NCBI RefSeq assembly: GCF_029962835.1
Contig: NC_080583.1
Coordinates: 50,323,658-50,387,657 of the forward strand
Source: Magnolia sinica
Lineage: Eukaryota; Streptophyta; Magnoliopsida; Magnoliales; Magnoliaceae
Direction: 5' to 3'
Length of the DNA stretch: 64,000 nucleotides
Made by a program: the position numbers and the translations under genes. Positions 36,448-48,645 of the stretch are shown in pieces (position 1 is the first letter of the stretch; every line of letters starts with the position of its first letter). The notes below the pieces were generated by a model. It was not told the origin of the DNA. It worked only from the letters and a program-made list of their open reading frames with translations, and did not search any database.

Positions 36448-37669
36448 AGATGGGGACATCACCCGCACACGCACGCCGCCCCCCCTACGCATGTATGCAA
36501 GGAGGGCCCCATCGTCGATTTGGATTGATGACGACGTCCAGGGAGGGCCTCCTAGCTAGAAGACGAAATTTTTGTTCGTTGGAGTGGGCCTGATAGTCAA
36601 GTAAAGCCCATCATGGGATCTTATGATCGTGGCCCACTAGTCTGATTAATCTCATATTTTAGATTTTGCTTATTAATGTTATTTAGAGTATAATGGACTG
36701 TTTAGATTTCTTTGATTAGTTTTTATTTTTGTTTACTTCATCACCAAGTAATAGGTTGCATACATGGCGCGAGTTTTGGGGTATAGGGTTTTCCTATAAA
36801 TAGGCACTCCTTGTAGGTTTTTTATCTTTTTATTTTTTTTTATTTTCCTCATTGAAGCTTAATAAAAATTCTGCATTTTTCTACTCTGAGTTCTCGAATT
36901 GTGGAAATCCAATTGGGTGTGAAGCCCTCCCTTCATCGAAGGGCTAACTACCATGGTGCGAAGCTACATCGATCCTGATTCGCCCCCATCATCTACCATC
37001 TCTATTTCTCATCTCCTACCACCATTCGCGCTTCAAATCTGTCCTTTATTGCAACAATTTTCCTCTTTAAAGTATAATTTCAGATTCTGGCCTTGCAGGA
37101 GGGCTGAAACTTCGACGGAGCACCACGCACAAGCGATGCATCTGATCGACACAAAACTCGGGGGTGTTGAAGATCTCCCTTGGTCGACCAGAGCCAAGGA
37201 GGCGCTTTCCACGTTCGGCCACCCCTCGCACGTGCGGCCAGACCCCTGCGCACGTGCGACAGGCCTGACCCGTTGTCCGCATGCGGGGATTATCTACAGG
37301 TTCAGATTTCTTCTTATTTTACTCTCATACCTATTCTCCTTAACCCTAATCCTAGATTGCATTACTTTCAATTTATTTGCCCCTTTTCTTACCCTAGGGT
37401 TCTCTGAATTGGAATTGGTGAATCCCTTAGATTAGGGACTGATTGCTGTGCATGTGTGGATGATTTTTCACTTCCCTTTGAGTATCGTTTGGTCTATAAT
37501 TTTACTGATCCGGCCCTAGCCTATGTAGGCCTGGACCCGCACAAATTCCCATTGCTTGAATGTTTGAACTTTTGTGTGGAATGTGGAATTTTATGTGATT
37601 GTTTCTGAATTACTATAATCTAAAGCCTAAGATCTTGCATATCATATTTAATTTTCATGTCCTGCATCA
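36448..37669 (+). repeat. Chromovirus 5' LTR
   Basis: 1222 bp; begins AGATGGGGACATC (first base mutated from T) and ends GTCCTGCATCA. TATA-like box CCTATAAATAGG lies at about 36791-36802. It contains a 160-codon open frame (36953-37435) that is partly kept in other copies. Confidence 0.92.
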
Positions 37670-37673
37670 AATT

Positions 37674-37687
37674 TGGTATCAAAGCCT
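37674..37687 (+). promoter_or_regulatory. Primer-binding site for initiator-Met tRNA
   Basis: TGGTATCAAAGCCT follows the LTR after four bases. It differs by one base from the usual plant TGGTATCAGAGC primer site. Confidence 0.85.
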
Positions 37688-38046
37688 AGGGTTCTTATAG
37701 GGGAATACATCACATGTTTAGGGTTTAGTTTGTTTATGTCCATCATACATCAAGTCTCATCACATATAGCTGTTTAGACATCCCTAAATCCTGATACAAG
37801 CTGCTGAAATTTCTGTTAACAGAAAGTTAGCAACTCACGTTGCTGGAATTTTCTATTATCCCTTTATTTTAATAGCTATATTGTTGAGTTTTAGTGACGT
37901 TGTGTGGTTTTCCTGATATAAAGTCCCATAGGATCATTTAGTTTCATTTAGACGCATATAGTCGCAGTAGAAGGTCCTTAGGTTGAGTTAGTAGTTGTAT
38001 GCCCACGCGTACGGGTCGTGGTTTTGGCTTGCACCCTACACTAAAC

Positions 38047-39075
38047 ATGGAGCAATTGCAAGAATCAGTGGACAAGTTGACCCAACAGGTTGATTCTTTG
38101 GGAAAGCGCTAGGAACAATGTATGGACTAATGCCTTGAGCAGTTTAATGCGCGCGTTACCTAACTAGAGACCTCCCTCGGGGCAAACCCCACCATTGGGG
38201 AAGATGCTTAATCTCAAGCAAGGGGTTAGGAGGTTAGACCAAGGATTGGGGGTGACTAAGGAATTGGTCATGGGCGCGCACCCGTGCACCCACCCCGCGA
38301 GGGACATCATGATCAGTATGACCCAGATGCGCAACTCCTCAAGGGAGTTAAGAGTAGATGCCCCTACGTTTGATGGCCACTTGGACCCTAAAGCCATTTT
38401 AGATTGGTTGGCGGATACGGACCACTATTTTGAGTGGTATGACATGTCGGATGCTCGTCGAGTCCGATTCGCCAAGATGAAGCCTGTGGGCCAAGCAAAG
38501 AGGTTTTGGGCGACAGTAGAGCCAAAGAAAGAAAGCAAGAGAGCTCCCAGTAGTCCATTGGGGAGAAATGAAAGAAATGCTTAAAGAGAAGTACCTCCCT
38601 TTCTCTTATTGCTTGCGGTTGATTGAGGAATGACAATCTCTTCGACAGGGTTCTACGAGTGTTGCTGAGTATATTGAGAAGTTCGAAGAGTACTTGACCC
38701 GTTGCGAGGTTGATGAGGACCCCGTACTCACCCTTGCTCGTTTTAAAACGGGCTTCTATCCTAACATTAAGATAGAATTGCTCGCCAAAGATATAGACAC
38801 TATTGAACAATTGTATCAAGTAGTGTTACACGTTGAGCAATACATCAAAGCATCTATGGGAAGGCGGTTTGACTTTCGCGATTCTAGTGCTAAGGCTAAC
38901 CCCTCTGGGGCTAAACCTAACACTGGGTAATAGAACAAACCTTCTAACAATTTTCAGCCCGGGCCCAAGGATGATAAGGATAAAGAAATTGCTGGGTCTA
39001 GCTTGCGTGGAAGTGGGGCAACTAGGTGTTTTAGGTGTCAGGGGTTTGGTCACTTTGCCCATCAGTGTGGCATGA
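38047..39075 (+). pseudogene. gag: Chromovirus gag
   Basis: Starts at an ATG with a coiled-coil-like N-terminus (MEQLQESVDKL). The retrotransposon capsid domain follows (about 38340-38900), with FDGHLDP, ILDWL and YFEWY. A zinc knuckle of the form CX2CX4HX4C (CFRCQGFGHFAHQC, near 39028-39069) ends it. Stops at about 38110 and 38930 and shifts near 38540-38640 break the frame. Gag forms the virus-like particle and binds RNA. Confidence 0.88.
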
Positions 39076-39790
39076 AAGAGGGAACCAAAGTATTTTTTAT
39101 TGATGGGCAAGTAGAAGTAGTGCTCCCAGAGAGTGACAGTGAAGTGAAAGAATATGAGCCCGTAGAGACTCCTAGTGATGAGGAAGAGGGAGCGCAAGAG
39201 TCTGCGACCCTTGCAATTGTGCGTCGCGCTTTGGCTCAAGCCAAGAACACTGATGACTGGCGCTGCAACATGATCTTCTATACTCATGCAAAATGTGGAG
39301 AAAAGAGTTGTAAGATGATTGTAGATAGTGGTAGTTGTGCCAACGTGGCATCGACTAGCACTGTGAGCCGTTTGGGCTTGAAGCTTGAAGCCCATCCTCA
39401 ACCCTATAGAGTGTCCTGGGTTGATGAAACTTCCATTCCAGTTTTGTACCGTTGTCTTGTTCCTATTCAGTTTGGATCTTATAAGGACACTGGTATGATG
39501 TTGTTCCCATGGATGTTGGCCATATCATTCTGGATAGACCGTGGCTCTATGACAGGGATGTTACCATATTTGGTCATTCAAATGTGTGTACATTCTGGTT
39601 CGAGGGCAAGAAGGTCAAGCTAAATCCACTGCCACCCAAGAACACTACTGGAAAGCAGTCCACACAAAATGGTGTGAACGGCTCAAAAGAATTAAAGGAG
39701 TTGAAGTCCAAGTCCAAACCTCTCCATATTCTTAATGCAAAGACTTTAAGCAAGAAACGGAGGCGGATTCGATGGTATATGCCCTTGTGA
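39076..39790 (+). pseudogene. Chromovirus protease region
   Basis: After an acidic linker (EVVLPESDSEV), the aspartic protease active-site motif MIVDSGSCANVAS appears at about 39315-39353 and is intact. The frame breaks near 39500, after which reading continues in another frame. The protease would cut the polyprotein. Confidence 0.82.
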
Positions 39791-39959
39791 CTAGGGAGTG
39801 TACCAGAGGCTAGTGTAGAGTTATCCACCGAGGCCATTCAGGTAGTAAATGAATTTCGTAATGTCTTTCCTAATGATCTACCGAATGAGCTTCCCCCTAT
39901 GAGGGATATACAACATGCCATTGATTTAATCCCTAGGGCGACTCTACCAGACCTCCCGC

Positions 39960-40660
39960 ATTAAAGAATGAACCCAAAGGAGCATGTTGAGTTGAAGAGG
40001 TAGATTGACGAGCTCCTAGAGAAGGGTTTCATTCGAGAGAGCATGAGCCCATGTGCCGTGCTTGCCCTTCTGACACCTAAGAAGGATGGCACATGGAGGA
40101 TGTGTGTTGATAGTAGGGCCATCAACAAAATCATAATCAAGTATCGGTTTCTCATGCTGCGTCTTGATGACATGTTGGATATGATGGCTAATGCTACTAT
40201 CTTCTCAAAAATTGACCTCAAAAGTGGTTATCACCAAATCCGTGTATGCCCTGGTGATGAGTGGAAGATGACCTTTAAGACAAAGGATGGACTATATGAG
40301 TGGCTAGTTATACCTTTTGGGTTAACTAACACCCCAAGCATTTTCATGCGTGTGATGACCCAAGTGTTGAGGTCCTTCATGGGGAAGTTCCTGGTCGTAT
40401 ACTTTGATGATATGTTGATTTATAGCATGACCAAGGAGCAACACCTCAACTACTCGAGGCAAGTTTGTGGGATCGTTAGGGCCGAGAAGTTGTACGCTAA
40501 CCTAAAGAAGTATTTGTTTTTGTCTAGTAGTGTGATCTTCTTAAGTTTTATTGTGTCAGCTGAGGGCGTATCGGCGGATCTCGAGAAGGTCAAGCCCATC
40601 GTCAATTGGCTTGAACCCTGCAATATTCATGAGGTGCGCAACTTTCACGGCTTAGCCACC
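39960..40660 (+). pseudogene. pol: Chromovirus reverse transcriptase
   Basis: Ordered RT motifs are readable: [50 protein letters not shown] and the catalytic [11 protein letters not shown]. The catalytic aspartates are kept. The core (40043-40987) is one long open frame continuing into RNase H, but the upstream join to protease is broken by stops (for example near 39963). Confidence 0.92.
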
Positions 40661-40739
40661 TTCGATAGGCGGTTCATTTGGGGTTTCAGTTCCATTATGG
40701 CTCCCATCACGGATTGCATAAAAGAGGAAGAGTTTCAAT

Positions 40740-41290
40740 GGACAAAGGCAGCCTCGAAGGCCTTCAAGGAGATAAAGGTCAAGATGATCGAAGCTCCAGT
40801 CACGCGACTTCCAGATTTTTCAAAAGCTCTTGAAGTCGCATGTGACGTGTCAGGAGCTGGCATAAGAGTACTTGGTCAGGAAGAGCACCCTGTCGCCTTT
40901 TTTAGTGAGAAACTGAATGAGGCAAAACAAAGATATTCAACCCATGACAAGGAATTCTATGCGGTAGTGCAATCACTGCGCCATTGATGTCATTACTTAT
41001 TGCTGCAAGAATTCGTATTATTCTCAAATCATGAGGCCTTGAGATATCTGAACTCTCAGAAGAAATTACGGTAGTGCAATCACTGTGCCATTGACGTCAT
41101 TACCTATTACCGCAGGAATTCGTATTATTCTCAGATCATGAGGCCTTGAGATATCTGAACTCTCAGAAGAAATTAAACCCTAGGCATGCCAAGTGGGTTT
41201 AATTCCTTCAAGAGTATGCTTTTGTGCTTAATCACAAGGTTGGCGTAGAGAATAAGTCTGCCGACGCGTTGAGTCGTCGAGTCGCATTAC
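40740..41290 (+). pseudogene. Chromovirus RNase H with internal duplication
   Basis: Motifs [18 protein letters not shown] and [12 protein letters not shown] mark the domain. After it, 40964-41070 is repeated at 41071-41175 with about seven base changes, all transitions. The first copy already contains an in-frame stop, so the domain is inactive. The tail NKSADALSRR before the integrase is typical. Confidence 0.85.
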
Positions 41291-41297
41291 CAACTCC

Positions 41298-42400
41298 ATG
41301 AGCGTCGTAGTTATGGGCCTTAAGCGCATTAAAGAAGATTATTCTGAGTGTCCAGATTTTGGAGTTGTGTACGCGTCGTTGTTAGAGAGTCCGTTAGGAG
41401 CTAGCAGCGAGTATTTGATTTTAAACGGATATTTGTTTATGAGTGACCGCTCGTGTATACCACGCACCTCCCTCCACGATTTCCTTGTCTGGGAGTTACA
41501 TTTAGGAGGGGTCGCGGGTCATTTTGGTCGAGACAAGACCATTGCCCTAGTGGAGGATAAGTTTCATGGGCCAAGCCTCAAGCGAAACGTGGCCAAAATT
41601 ATAAGGCAATGTCGTACTTGTCAATTGGCAAAGTAAAAGAAACAAAATACAGGATTATACACACCTTTGCCAGTTCCATTCATCCCTTGGCAGGACATCA
41701 GTATGGATTTCGTGCTTGAACTCCCAAGACTATTCGGAAACACGATTCCATATTTGTTGTCATGGACTGTTTTTCTAAAATGACCAACTTCATTCTTTGT
41801 TTTAAGACCTCAGACGCATTTCATGTTGCTAAGATGTTCTTTAGTGAGGTCGTCAAACTGCATTGGTTACTAAAAACCAATGTCTGACCATGATGTGCGA
41901 TTCATGAGTTACTTTTGGAAGACACTATGACATATGATGAATGCTAGGCTCCAATTTTCGTCTGCATACCACCCTTAGACCGATGGTCAGACTAAGGTGG
42001 TCAATAGGAGCCTAGGGAGTTTGCTCAAATGTTTAGTAGGGGAGCATACCAAGACATGGGACGCCGTACTACCCATAGCCAAGTTTACATTCAATAGTTC
42101 TGTCAATAGGTCCACAGGTCTAAGTATTTTTGAAGTCGTTACTGGTTACAAGCCTAGGAAGCCTATTTATCTTGTACCTATGTCATTGTCCCATAGGCCA
42201 TTAGCGTCTGCAGAGTCTTTCGCGCATCACATCCATTCATTGCATCAAGTAATCAGGCGAAAGATCATTACTAGTAATGAACATTACAAATTTTCTGCAG
42301 ACCAGCATAAACGTTTCAAGGAATTCAATGTAAGGGACTCTGTGATGGTCCGCATTAGGCCCGAGCGGTATCCTCAAGGGGTTGTTTGTAAATAACACGC
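41298..42400 (+). pseudogene. Chromovirus integrase
   Basis: The HHCC zinc-binding region is visible (HLGGVAGHFG then CRTCQLAK, 41500-41633). The catalytic core follows with SMDFVLELP near 41700 and a DHDVRF-like segment near 41890, then the C-terminal part to 42395. Frame changes occur at about 41635 and 41700-42000. Integrase inserts the cDNA into chromatin. Confidence 0.87.
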
Positions 42401-42536
42401 GTGTAGCGCTGGACCCTTCAAAATTATAAAACAAAATAGTCTCAATGCGTATGTGGTAGATCTTCCACCTTCCATGGGAATTAGTTTCACATTCAATGTG
42501 GAAGATCTAGTTGTTTTTTAGGGGACCCTTGATACT

Positions 42537-42859
42537 TTGTCTGGCCCTTCGCCCACCCATCTTGATTCCCCAGATCTATCCCTTGATACATGGCCTCTTC
42601 CCGACTTTTCTTCCCAGCCTCTACCTCCCATACCTAATCTTTACACACCCATAGAGGAAATAGAGGATATTCTGGACCATCAGATAGTTTCAACGTCGGA
42701 TGGCAGGTTTCAGAAGTACCTGGTTAAATGGAAGTCACGCCCAGTTTCAGACAGCACGTGGCTCACTGAGGAGGAGCTTCAGAGACTTGATCCTGACATC
42801 TTGGAGCGGTTTAAGAGTTTTGTTTCGCCAGTGGCGAAATCTTCGCAGTCGGCGAGAGT
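42537..42859 (+). pseudogene. Chromovirus C-terminal chromodomain
   Basis: IEDILDHQIV, FQKYLVKWKSRP and STWLTEEELQRL form a recognisable chromodomain (about 42655-42830). Such domains direct integration toward particular histone marks. The open frame runs on into the 3' LTR. Its aromatic cage is only partly conserved by eye. Confidence 0.87.
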
Positions 42860-44066
42860 TGATGGGGACATCACGCACACACGTATACGCCCCCCCTGCA
42901 CGTACTCAAGGAGGAGGGCCCCACCGTCAATCTGGATTGATGACGACGTCCAGGGAGGGCCTCTAGTTAAAAGACAGAATTTTTATTTGTTGGATTGAGC
43001 CCGATAGTTAAGTAAAGCCCATCATGGGATCTTATGATCGTAGCCCACTAGTCTGATTAATATCATATTTTAAGTTTTGCTTATTAATATTATTTAGAGT
43101 ATCATGGATAGTTTAAATTTCTTTGATTAGTTTTTATTTTTGTTTACTTCATTGCCAAGTAATAGGTTGCGCACATGGCGTGAGTTTTGGGGTATAAGGT
43201 TTTCCTATAAATAGGCATCCCTTGTAGGTTTTTTTTACCTCATTGAAGCTTAATAAAAATTCTGCGTTTTTCTACTCCTCCGAGTTCTCGAGTTGTGGAA
43301 ATCCAATTGCTTGCGAAGCCCTCCCTTCATCGAAGGGCTAATTACCGTGGTGCGAAGCCACATCAATCCTGATTCGCCCCCATCCTCTACCATCTCTATT
43401 TTTCATCTCCTACCACTATTCGCGCTTCAAATCTGTCCTTTATTGCAACAATTTTCCTCTTTACAGCAGAATTCTAGATTCTGGCCCTGCAGGAGGGTTG
43501 AAACTTCGGCGGAGTACCACGCACAGACAACGCATCCGATCGACACGAAACTTGGGGGTTTTAAAGCTCTCCCCTGGTCGACCAGAGCCAAGGAGGCGCT
43601 TTCTGTGTTCGACGCCCCCTCGCACGTGTGACCAGACCCCTGCGCACATGCGACAGGCCTGGCCCGCTGTCCACGCACGGGGATTATCTCGAGGTTTAGA
43701 TTTTCGCCTATTTTACTCCTCTCATACCTATTCTCCTTAACCCTAACCCTAGATTGTATTACTTTCAATTTATTTGCCCATTTTCTTACCCTAGGGTTCT
43801 CTGAATTGGAATTGGTGAATCCCTTGGATTAGGGACTGATTGCTGTGCATGTGTGGATGATTTTTTACTTCCCTTTGAGTATTGTTTGGTCCATAATTTT
43901 ACTGATCCGGCCCTAGCCTATGTATGCCTGGACCCACACAGATTCCTCTTCCTTGAATGTTTGAACTTTTGTGTGGGATGTGGAATTTTATGTGATTGTT
44001 TCTGGATTAGTATAATCTAAAGCTTGAGATCTTGCATATCATATTTAATTTTTATGTCCTGCATCA
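42860..44066 (+). repeat. Chromovirus 3' LTR
   Basis: 1207 bp, TGATGGGGACATCA to GTCCTGCATCA, with the same TATA-like box near 43203. A strong polypurine tract is not visible just before it; only GGCGAGAG precedes the T. Confidence 0.92.
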
Positions 44067-44656
44067 GTCTACCCTTGGGCAGTCATTTGATACTTTGGGG
44101 AGAGTGGATGGTTAATATGCCGGTGCTTAGAAATTATATACATGGCAAACAACTCAAACTTAACTATTTGAAATGTCGGAACGACTGAAGATAGCTTATC
44201 ATCTCAAAATCAGATTGATTGAATGATCATTATCTTTGGTTATTGGATTTATGTTTGTTGAATTTGGATATTCAAATCTTCATTTCAGCCATACTTGGGA
44301 ATTTAAATCAATAAAGTTTTGTACCTTGTCCAATCTAAATTGGAGCTACAATTTGGACAGTTCTATTTGAGTTTCTTACGTACCACATGTACAGTTTGAT
44401 AGTGCCTGCATATCAACTACCATACTCTGCTAGAGGATCAACGTTTCTCTTTATTTTAGGGATAGAATGTGAACCGTCACAATCACAACCACAATGCAGT
44501 AGCCTGCTTTCACCAAAAGATTAAAAAAGAAAAAGAAAAGAACAGAAAAAGAATATAAAAAGAAGAAGAAGAAGAAGAAGAAGAAGAAGAAAGGCAGCAG
44601 CTTGCAACATGCTGAAGTAGAAGAAGGAGAAAGAGATTGAAGGAGAGGAAGGACGA
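44067..44656. other. Unassigned sequence with (GAA)n microsatellite
   Basis: A perfect GAA run lies at 44561-44592 in an A/G-rich stretch (44515-44660). The remainder has no recognised gene. Confidence 0.6.
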
Positions 44657-46138
44657 CCAATGTTTGCAGTATCGATAATATCAACCGATATTATCGGTAT
44701 CACATGTTAGCAATACGAAACTCATACGGAGTATAGAAATCCTGCGTGTAGCATATTGTATCGCAATGTATCACTAAGCAATGTTATGTATTGCCGATAT
44801 CACAAAATATCAGCAAATTCTCCTTTGAATAAGTCTTTGGAATTGACGATATCCTGTCAATATCGATAGATATCGTTGACACCGACAAAAACTACCTCTT
44901 TCGAAAAACTCTCCAAACTTCATTTTTTTCATCATTTTCCTTGATTCTTCTCTAATCTAAACACATTATAGATGGATTTCGGTCAAGCCTTTGCAATCTT
45001 TTGGGAGAAAAACAAAGATTTCAAACCGGAATCAAGATTTATGCAAATTTGGGGTTAGTTTTCATTCGGTGAGTGATTTTGCATTTCCATCCTTTTTTCT
45101 TTTTTTTTAATTTTTGGTTTAAATCATACAAATTAGTGCCAAAGGGTTAGAAATTCTTAATTCTCCATGTTTTACATGGAAAATCGATGATTTGAAATTT
45201 CAATTTTGAGATTTGAGGGTAGGGTGTCCTATTTGAGGGAATTTTGGAAAATTTTGAAAATTTCATAATTTCCTCAATTTCTTCTAAGTTTGTTGCAATC
45301 TTACACTCTAAACACGAAATCAAACATGTATGAAGCGTGATCTATTGATTCATGAAGTTTTTGTGATTTTTGAGAAAAGATATTTTTAATTAAAAATAAT
45401 AAAAATTATTAAAATATAATGTTTTTTTTTCTTTTCAAAATTCACTTCTAGCAACGGTCAATTGAGTCCAATTTCATAGTATGTAGGAGTGTTTGATGAA
45501 ATCATCATCACATACACTCTAATTTTGAAATTTGAAATTTCTCCAAAATTTCCCAAATTATTTGTAATCTTACACGCCAACACGAAATCAAACATGTATG
45601 GGGCTTGGTCTACTGATTCATGTATTTTTATTTTTATTTTTCTGATTTTTTGAAAAAAAATATTTTTTAAAATTAAAAATAATAAAAAATAATTTTTGTC
45701 AAGATTTTGTTTGTATCAACTGTCAATTGGCTGCATTTTTAGAGCATTTAAGGGTGGTTTATGATTTTTTTGATAATATAATTGTAAATTTATTTTAAAA
45801 ATAATTAACAAATGTGAAAAATTATGGATGTAGTACGCTGCCTTTGAATATAGTTGCATTAGTTCAGTTAGACAGCGCATAGCTTAGGACCCTATACAAA
45901 GGAAACCTATTATGTGCACTTCTTTTTTGTGATGTTATGATTTAAAAGTGTATATTAATGTCTTTCTTAACAATCCCTGAAGTTTCATTGAAAAATTTGA
46001 CCAATTTCCAAATATTACCCTATGTTTCCAAAAAATGTGATGCATTACCCTATACAAACGATATATGTTGGGTGATAACCGATACGTATCCGTATCCCAA
46101 GGGTGCGATTCGTAACACAATACTGATATAGTAAATAC
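44657..46138. mobile_element. Family G element, second copy
   Basis: The left end has TTTGCAGTATCGATAATATC and CGATATTATCGGTATC. The right 290 bp closely match 27650-27940, including GCATAGCTTAGGACCCTATA, GGAAACCTATTAT and CCGTATCCCAAGGGTGCGAT. The interior (44880-45830) is AT-rich and partly internally repeated: CTTACACTCTAAACACGAAATCAAACATGTATG at about 45300 recurs in shorter form at about 45570. No target duplication was confirmed. No transposase. Confidence 0.7.
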
Positions 46139-47182
46139 TGAGGAGAACAAAGAATGAAGGAGGAGAAAGAGAAGGATAAAAAATATAGAAGGATGAGAAG
46201 GGAGGAAGAAGAGTACATGACTCACCCGGGTTAAGGGACTTGTCTGAGCCAGCGAATCATACAAAAATTCAGGAAAACTTGCCCGATTCCTGCACTTTTT
46301 AAACCTCTATTGAGTCTGCATCGTTTTTGACTTGGTGGGGCACAAAAACTGTGTTGACTCGGGCGAAGTCTGAGTCAACTTGCGAGTCGGCCAACCTTGC
46401 TCTTAAATTAATTTCAAATAAACCTAATAAGATACTAAATAGCAACAACTCCATCTACAAATATTAGGCGATATTGTGTTTACAAAATTAGTAATGAGCA
46501 ACCAAAATAATCAACATTAGGAATTGTTATCCTCCAAAAATAGTAAATGGTAGTCTATGAAATTCACACCCAAGAACTCGTAGCTAACCACCCAAAATTT
46601 GTCATGTTGTTAGTTCCTGTAGTGAGCTTTAGGCCCATGTCCCCGTACCTTGGATTTCGAGAAATTCAAAGTCGTATCCTTGCTTTCCATATCGCTGTTT
46701 GTACAGGGACACCAAGATTATTGCTATAGGTTGGAGGATTTTAATACATCCCTAATTGTTCTCAGCATGTTAGCCAAAAATGCCAATAATCTAAAGGAGT
46801 TTCCCCCCTTGACCATTGTTGGTGGGGTTATACAAAATCTTGGACAAGATTCTAACCTTTTTCTATTTGGAAGTTAGTGGATATCTAGTTGTTTCAATGC
46901 TTTAATACTCACGTCAATCACTTCTTCTTTTGCTTGAGATGATCTAGGATCATGGGTTGCTCTCGAACATGGTTGCTTCGGTTTCATATGAATCACTAAA
47001 ACAGTAAAACATAGTTCTCACTTTAATACAAATGCAGAGAGTCTTGGAAAGAACATAGTTCTCATATATAATTGCATATGTGAAAGGGATTAGAGAGAGA
47101 ACCTCGCACTTTAGGTAGAAGCACATTCCATTGTTGTAGACACCCACAATCGTTTATAGTGACATTTCCTCTTTAAAAATAC
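46139..47182. other. Unassigned intronic sequence
   Basis: Purine-rich at 46140-46210, otherwise mixed. Short open frames here carry no recognised motif. Confidence 0.4.
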
Positions 47183-47990
47183 TTTTTTTTTGAAGGGCTG
47201 AAATTTTATGAAAGAAACAAAAAAGAGAGAAGAGGATTAGGTCAGGGAAATGCCCCCTGCGAAAACCACAAAAGCATGAACTATGAGTAAAGTGGTTCTA
47301 CTCACATGTTTTGCATGGCTGTCTGCAACTTTCCTTTGTTTCATGGTCCATAGGATAGAAGGAGATTGATAGCCTCTACACATTCACCACTTACTCCATA
47401 AGATCAGCTAGTTTCCACATATTGTTTCCCAATTTGGCCCATGCAATGTCATTGATTGAATCTCTTCCATGATAGCAGGGGGATATAATTGTTATAGCTT
47501 GAAGGAGGGCTGCGACTTCAACATAGTTGGAATCTTTGAAGGCGATAGGATCGGAGAAGTTGATCAGCTCCACACCTTTATCATCTCTAGTAGTACCACA
47601 ATCCCCACCCCCCTTTAAAATAATAATAAAAAACTTTAGCAGTACCACCAATTTCGACGAACCCCATATCACTAAATGAGCAGCTGTCAAAATTTATTTT
47701 GTACACCCCATTCAGATGGGGGTGGGTTTGTGTTTGCTTTTGGAGATTTGCGATGGCAATATGAAGGACCTATTCCATTTGGAGTCTAATATCGATTTTT
47801 GGAGCCATTTGCACCCTTTTATAGGTTTAATCCAATCAGCCAACAATCAGAAAAAAAAAAATATTTTTACGACTGATCTAACTAGAGATTTCTTACTCTA
47901 ACCAAACTGTTGTATGGTTTGCCATATTCCACAGCAATCTACCTATGAATCCTAAGCCAAGGTGCACCACTACTCCCACTAGGTTGATGA

Positions 47991-48335
47991 GTAGGTGTTC
48001 CGTAACGGTAATGGTGGCCATAACGGCCACCACCGTTACCTTTACGATACAGGGCATAACGGCTGTTACGGTATCTCTTATTTATTTATTGAAAAGCCTC
48101 CGGAAAAACATGTATCTGCCTTGTAATGTTGATTAAAAAGTATGAAAAACCTGTATCTGTCCCATAATAGACTATTACAAGGCTATTATGGCCTTTATAG
48201 GGGACGTAACGTGCTGTTAACGACAATTACATGTCATTTTTATTGTTCCATAACGGCTGTTACGGCCGTTACGACCCTGTAACGTGTAACGGTTGCCATC
48301 GTTACCTTTACGTAACGGCCTTTACAACACACCAT
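47991..48335. mobile_element. Family F hAT-like MITE, second short copy
   Basis: 345 bp with ends GTAGGTGTTCCGTAACGG and (inverted) ATGGTGTGTTGTAAAGG. Direct repeat GTTGATGA at 47983-47990 and 48336-48343 (8 bp). Many CCGTTA/TAACGG words. It interrupts the minus-strand LINE. Close relative of 20884-21193. Confidence 0.82.
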
Positions 48336-48645
48336 GTTGATGACTGATTTTGGAAATACCTAGCTGACCTGCATGCGGAATTTGCCACATTCACCTAGAT
48401 TTGTCTCACTACTGTGCAATTTAACAAGACATGATTAACTGGTTCTTTGGCGCTGCAGCACATGGGACATCTATTAGGAATGTAGTTCCCTCTCTTTTTT
48501 GTGAGAATTTTTCCAAGGCAAACAAACCAAACGAGTGCGCCAACTTCTAGAGGAGTAGTGACTTTCTAGATTGGAAAAATAAATACTTTTTGGAGTCATT
48601 ACTCACTGATAATGAGTGAACCAATGATTTCACTGTAAAAGAACC

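Larger units (their letters stand above)
36448..44066 (+). mobile_element. Ty3 chromovirus LTR retrotransposon, full length but decayed
   Basis: 7.6-kb element in the order 5' LTR, primer site, gag, protease, reverse transcriptase, RNase H, integrase, chromodomain, 3' LTR, typical of plant chromoviruses. Flanking 5-mers are GTTTA (36443-36447) and GTCTA (44067-44071), one mismatch. All reading frames are broken by stops or shifts. Over the last 270 bp the two LTRs differ at roughly 6% of sites by eye, so the insertion is not recent. Clade within the chromoviruses was not decided. Confidence 0.93.

Noticed and set aside
38826..39401. 191-codon minus frame across gag
   Set aside because: It is an antisense shadow of the gag zinc knuckle and protease region.
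44657..46138. 9-bp target duplication for the second G element
   Set aside because: Candidate flanks (around GACGACCA and GAGGAGAAC) do not match, so only the sequence similarity to the first G copy is claimed.
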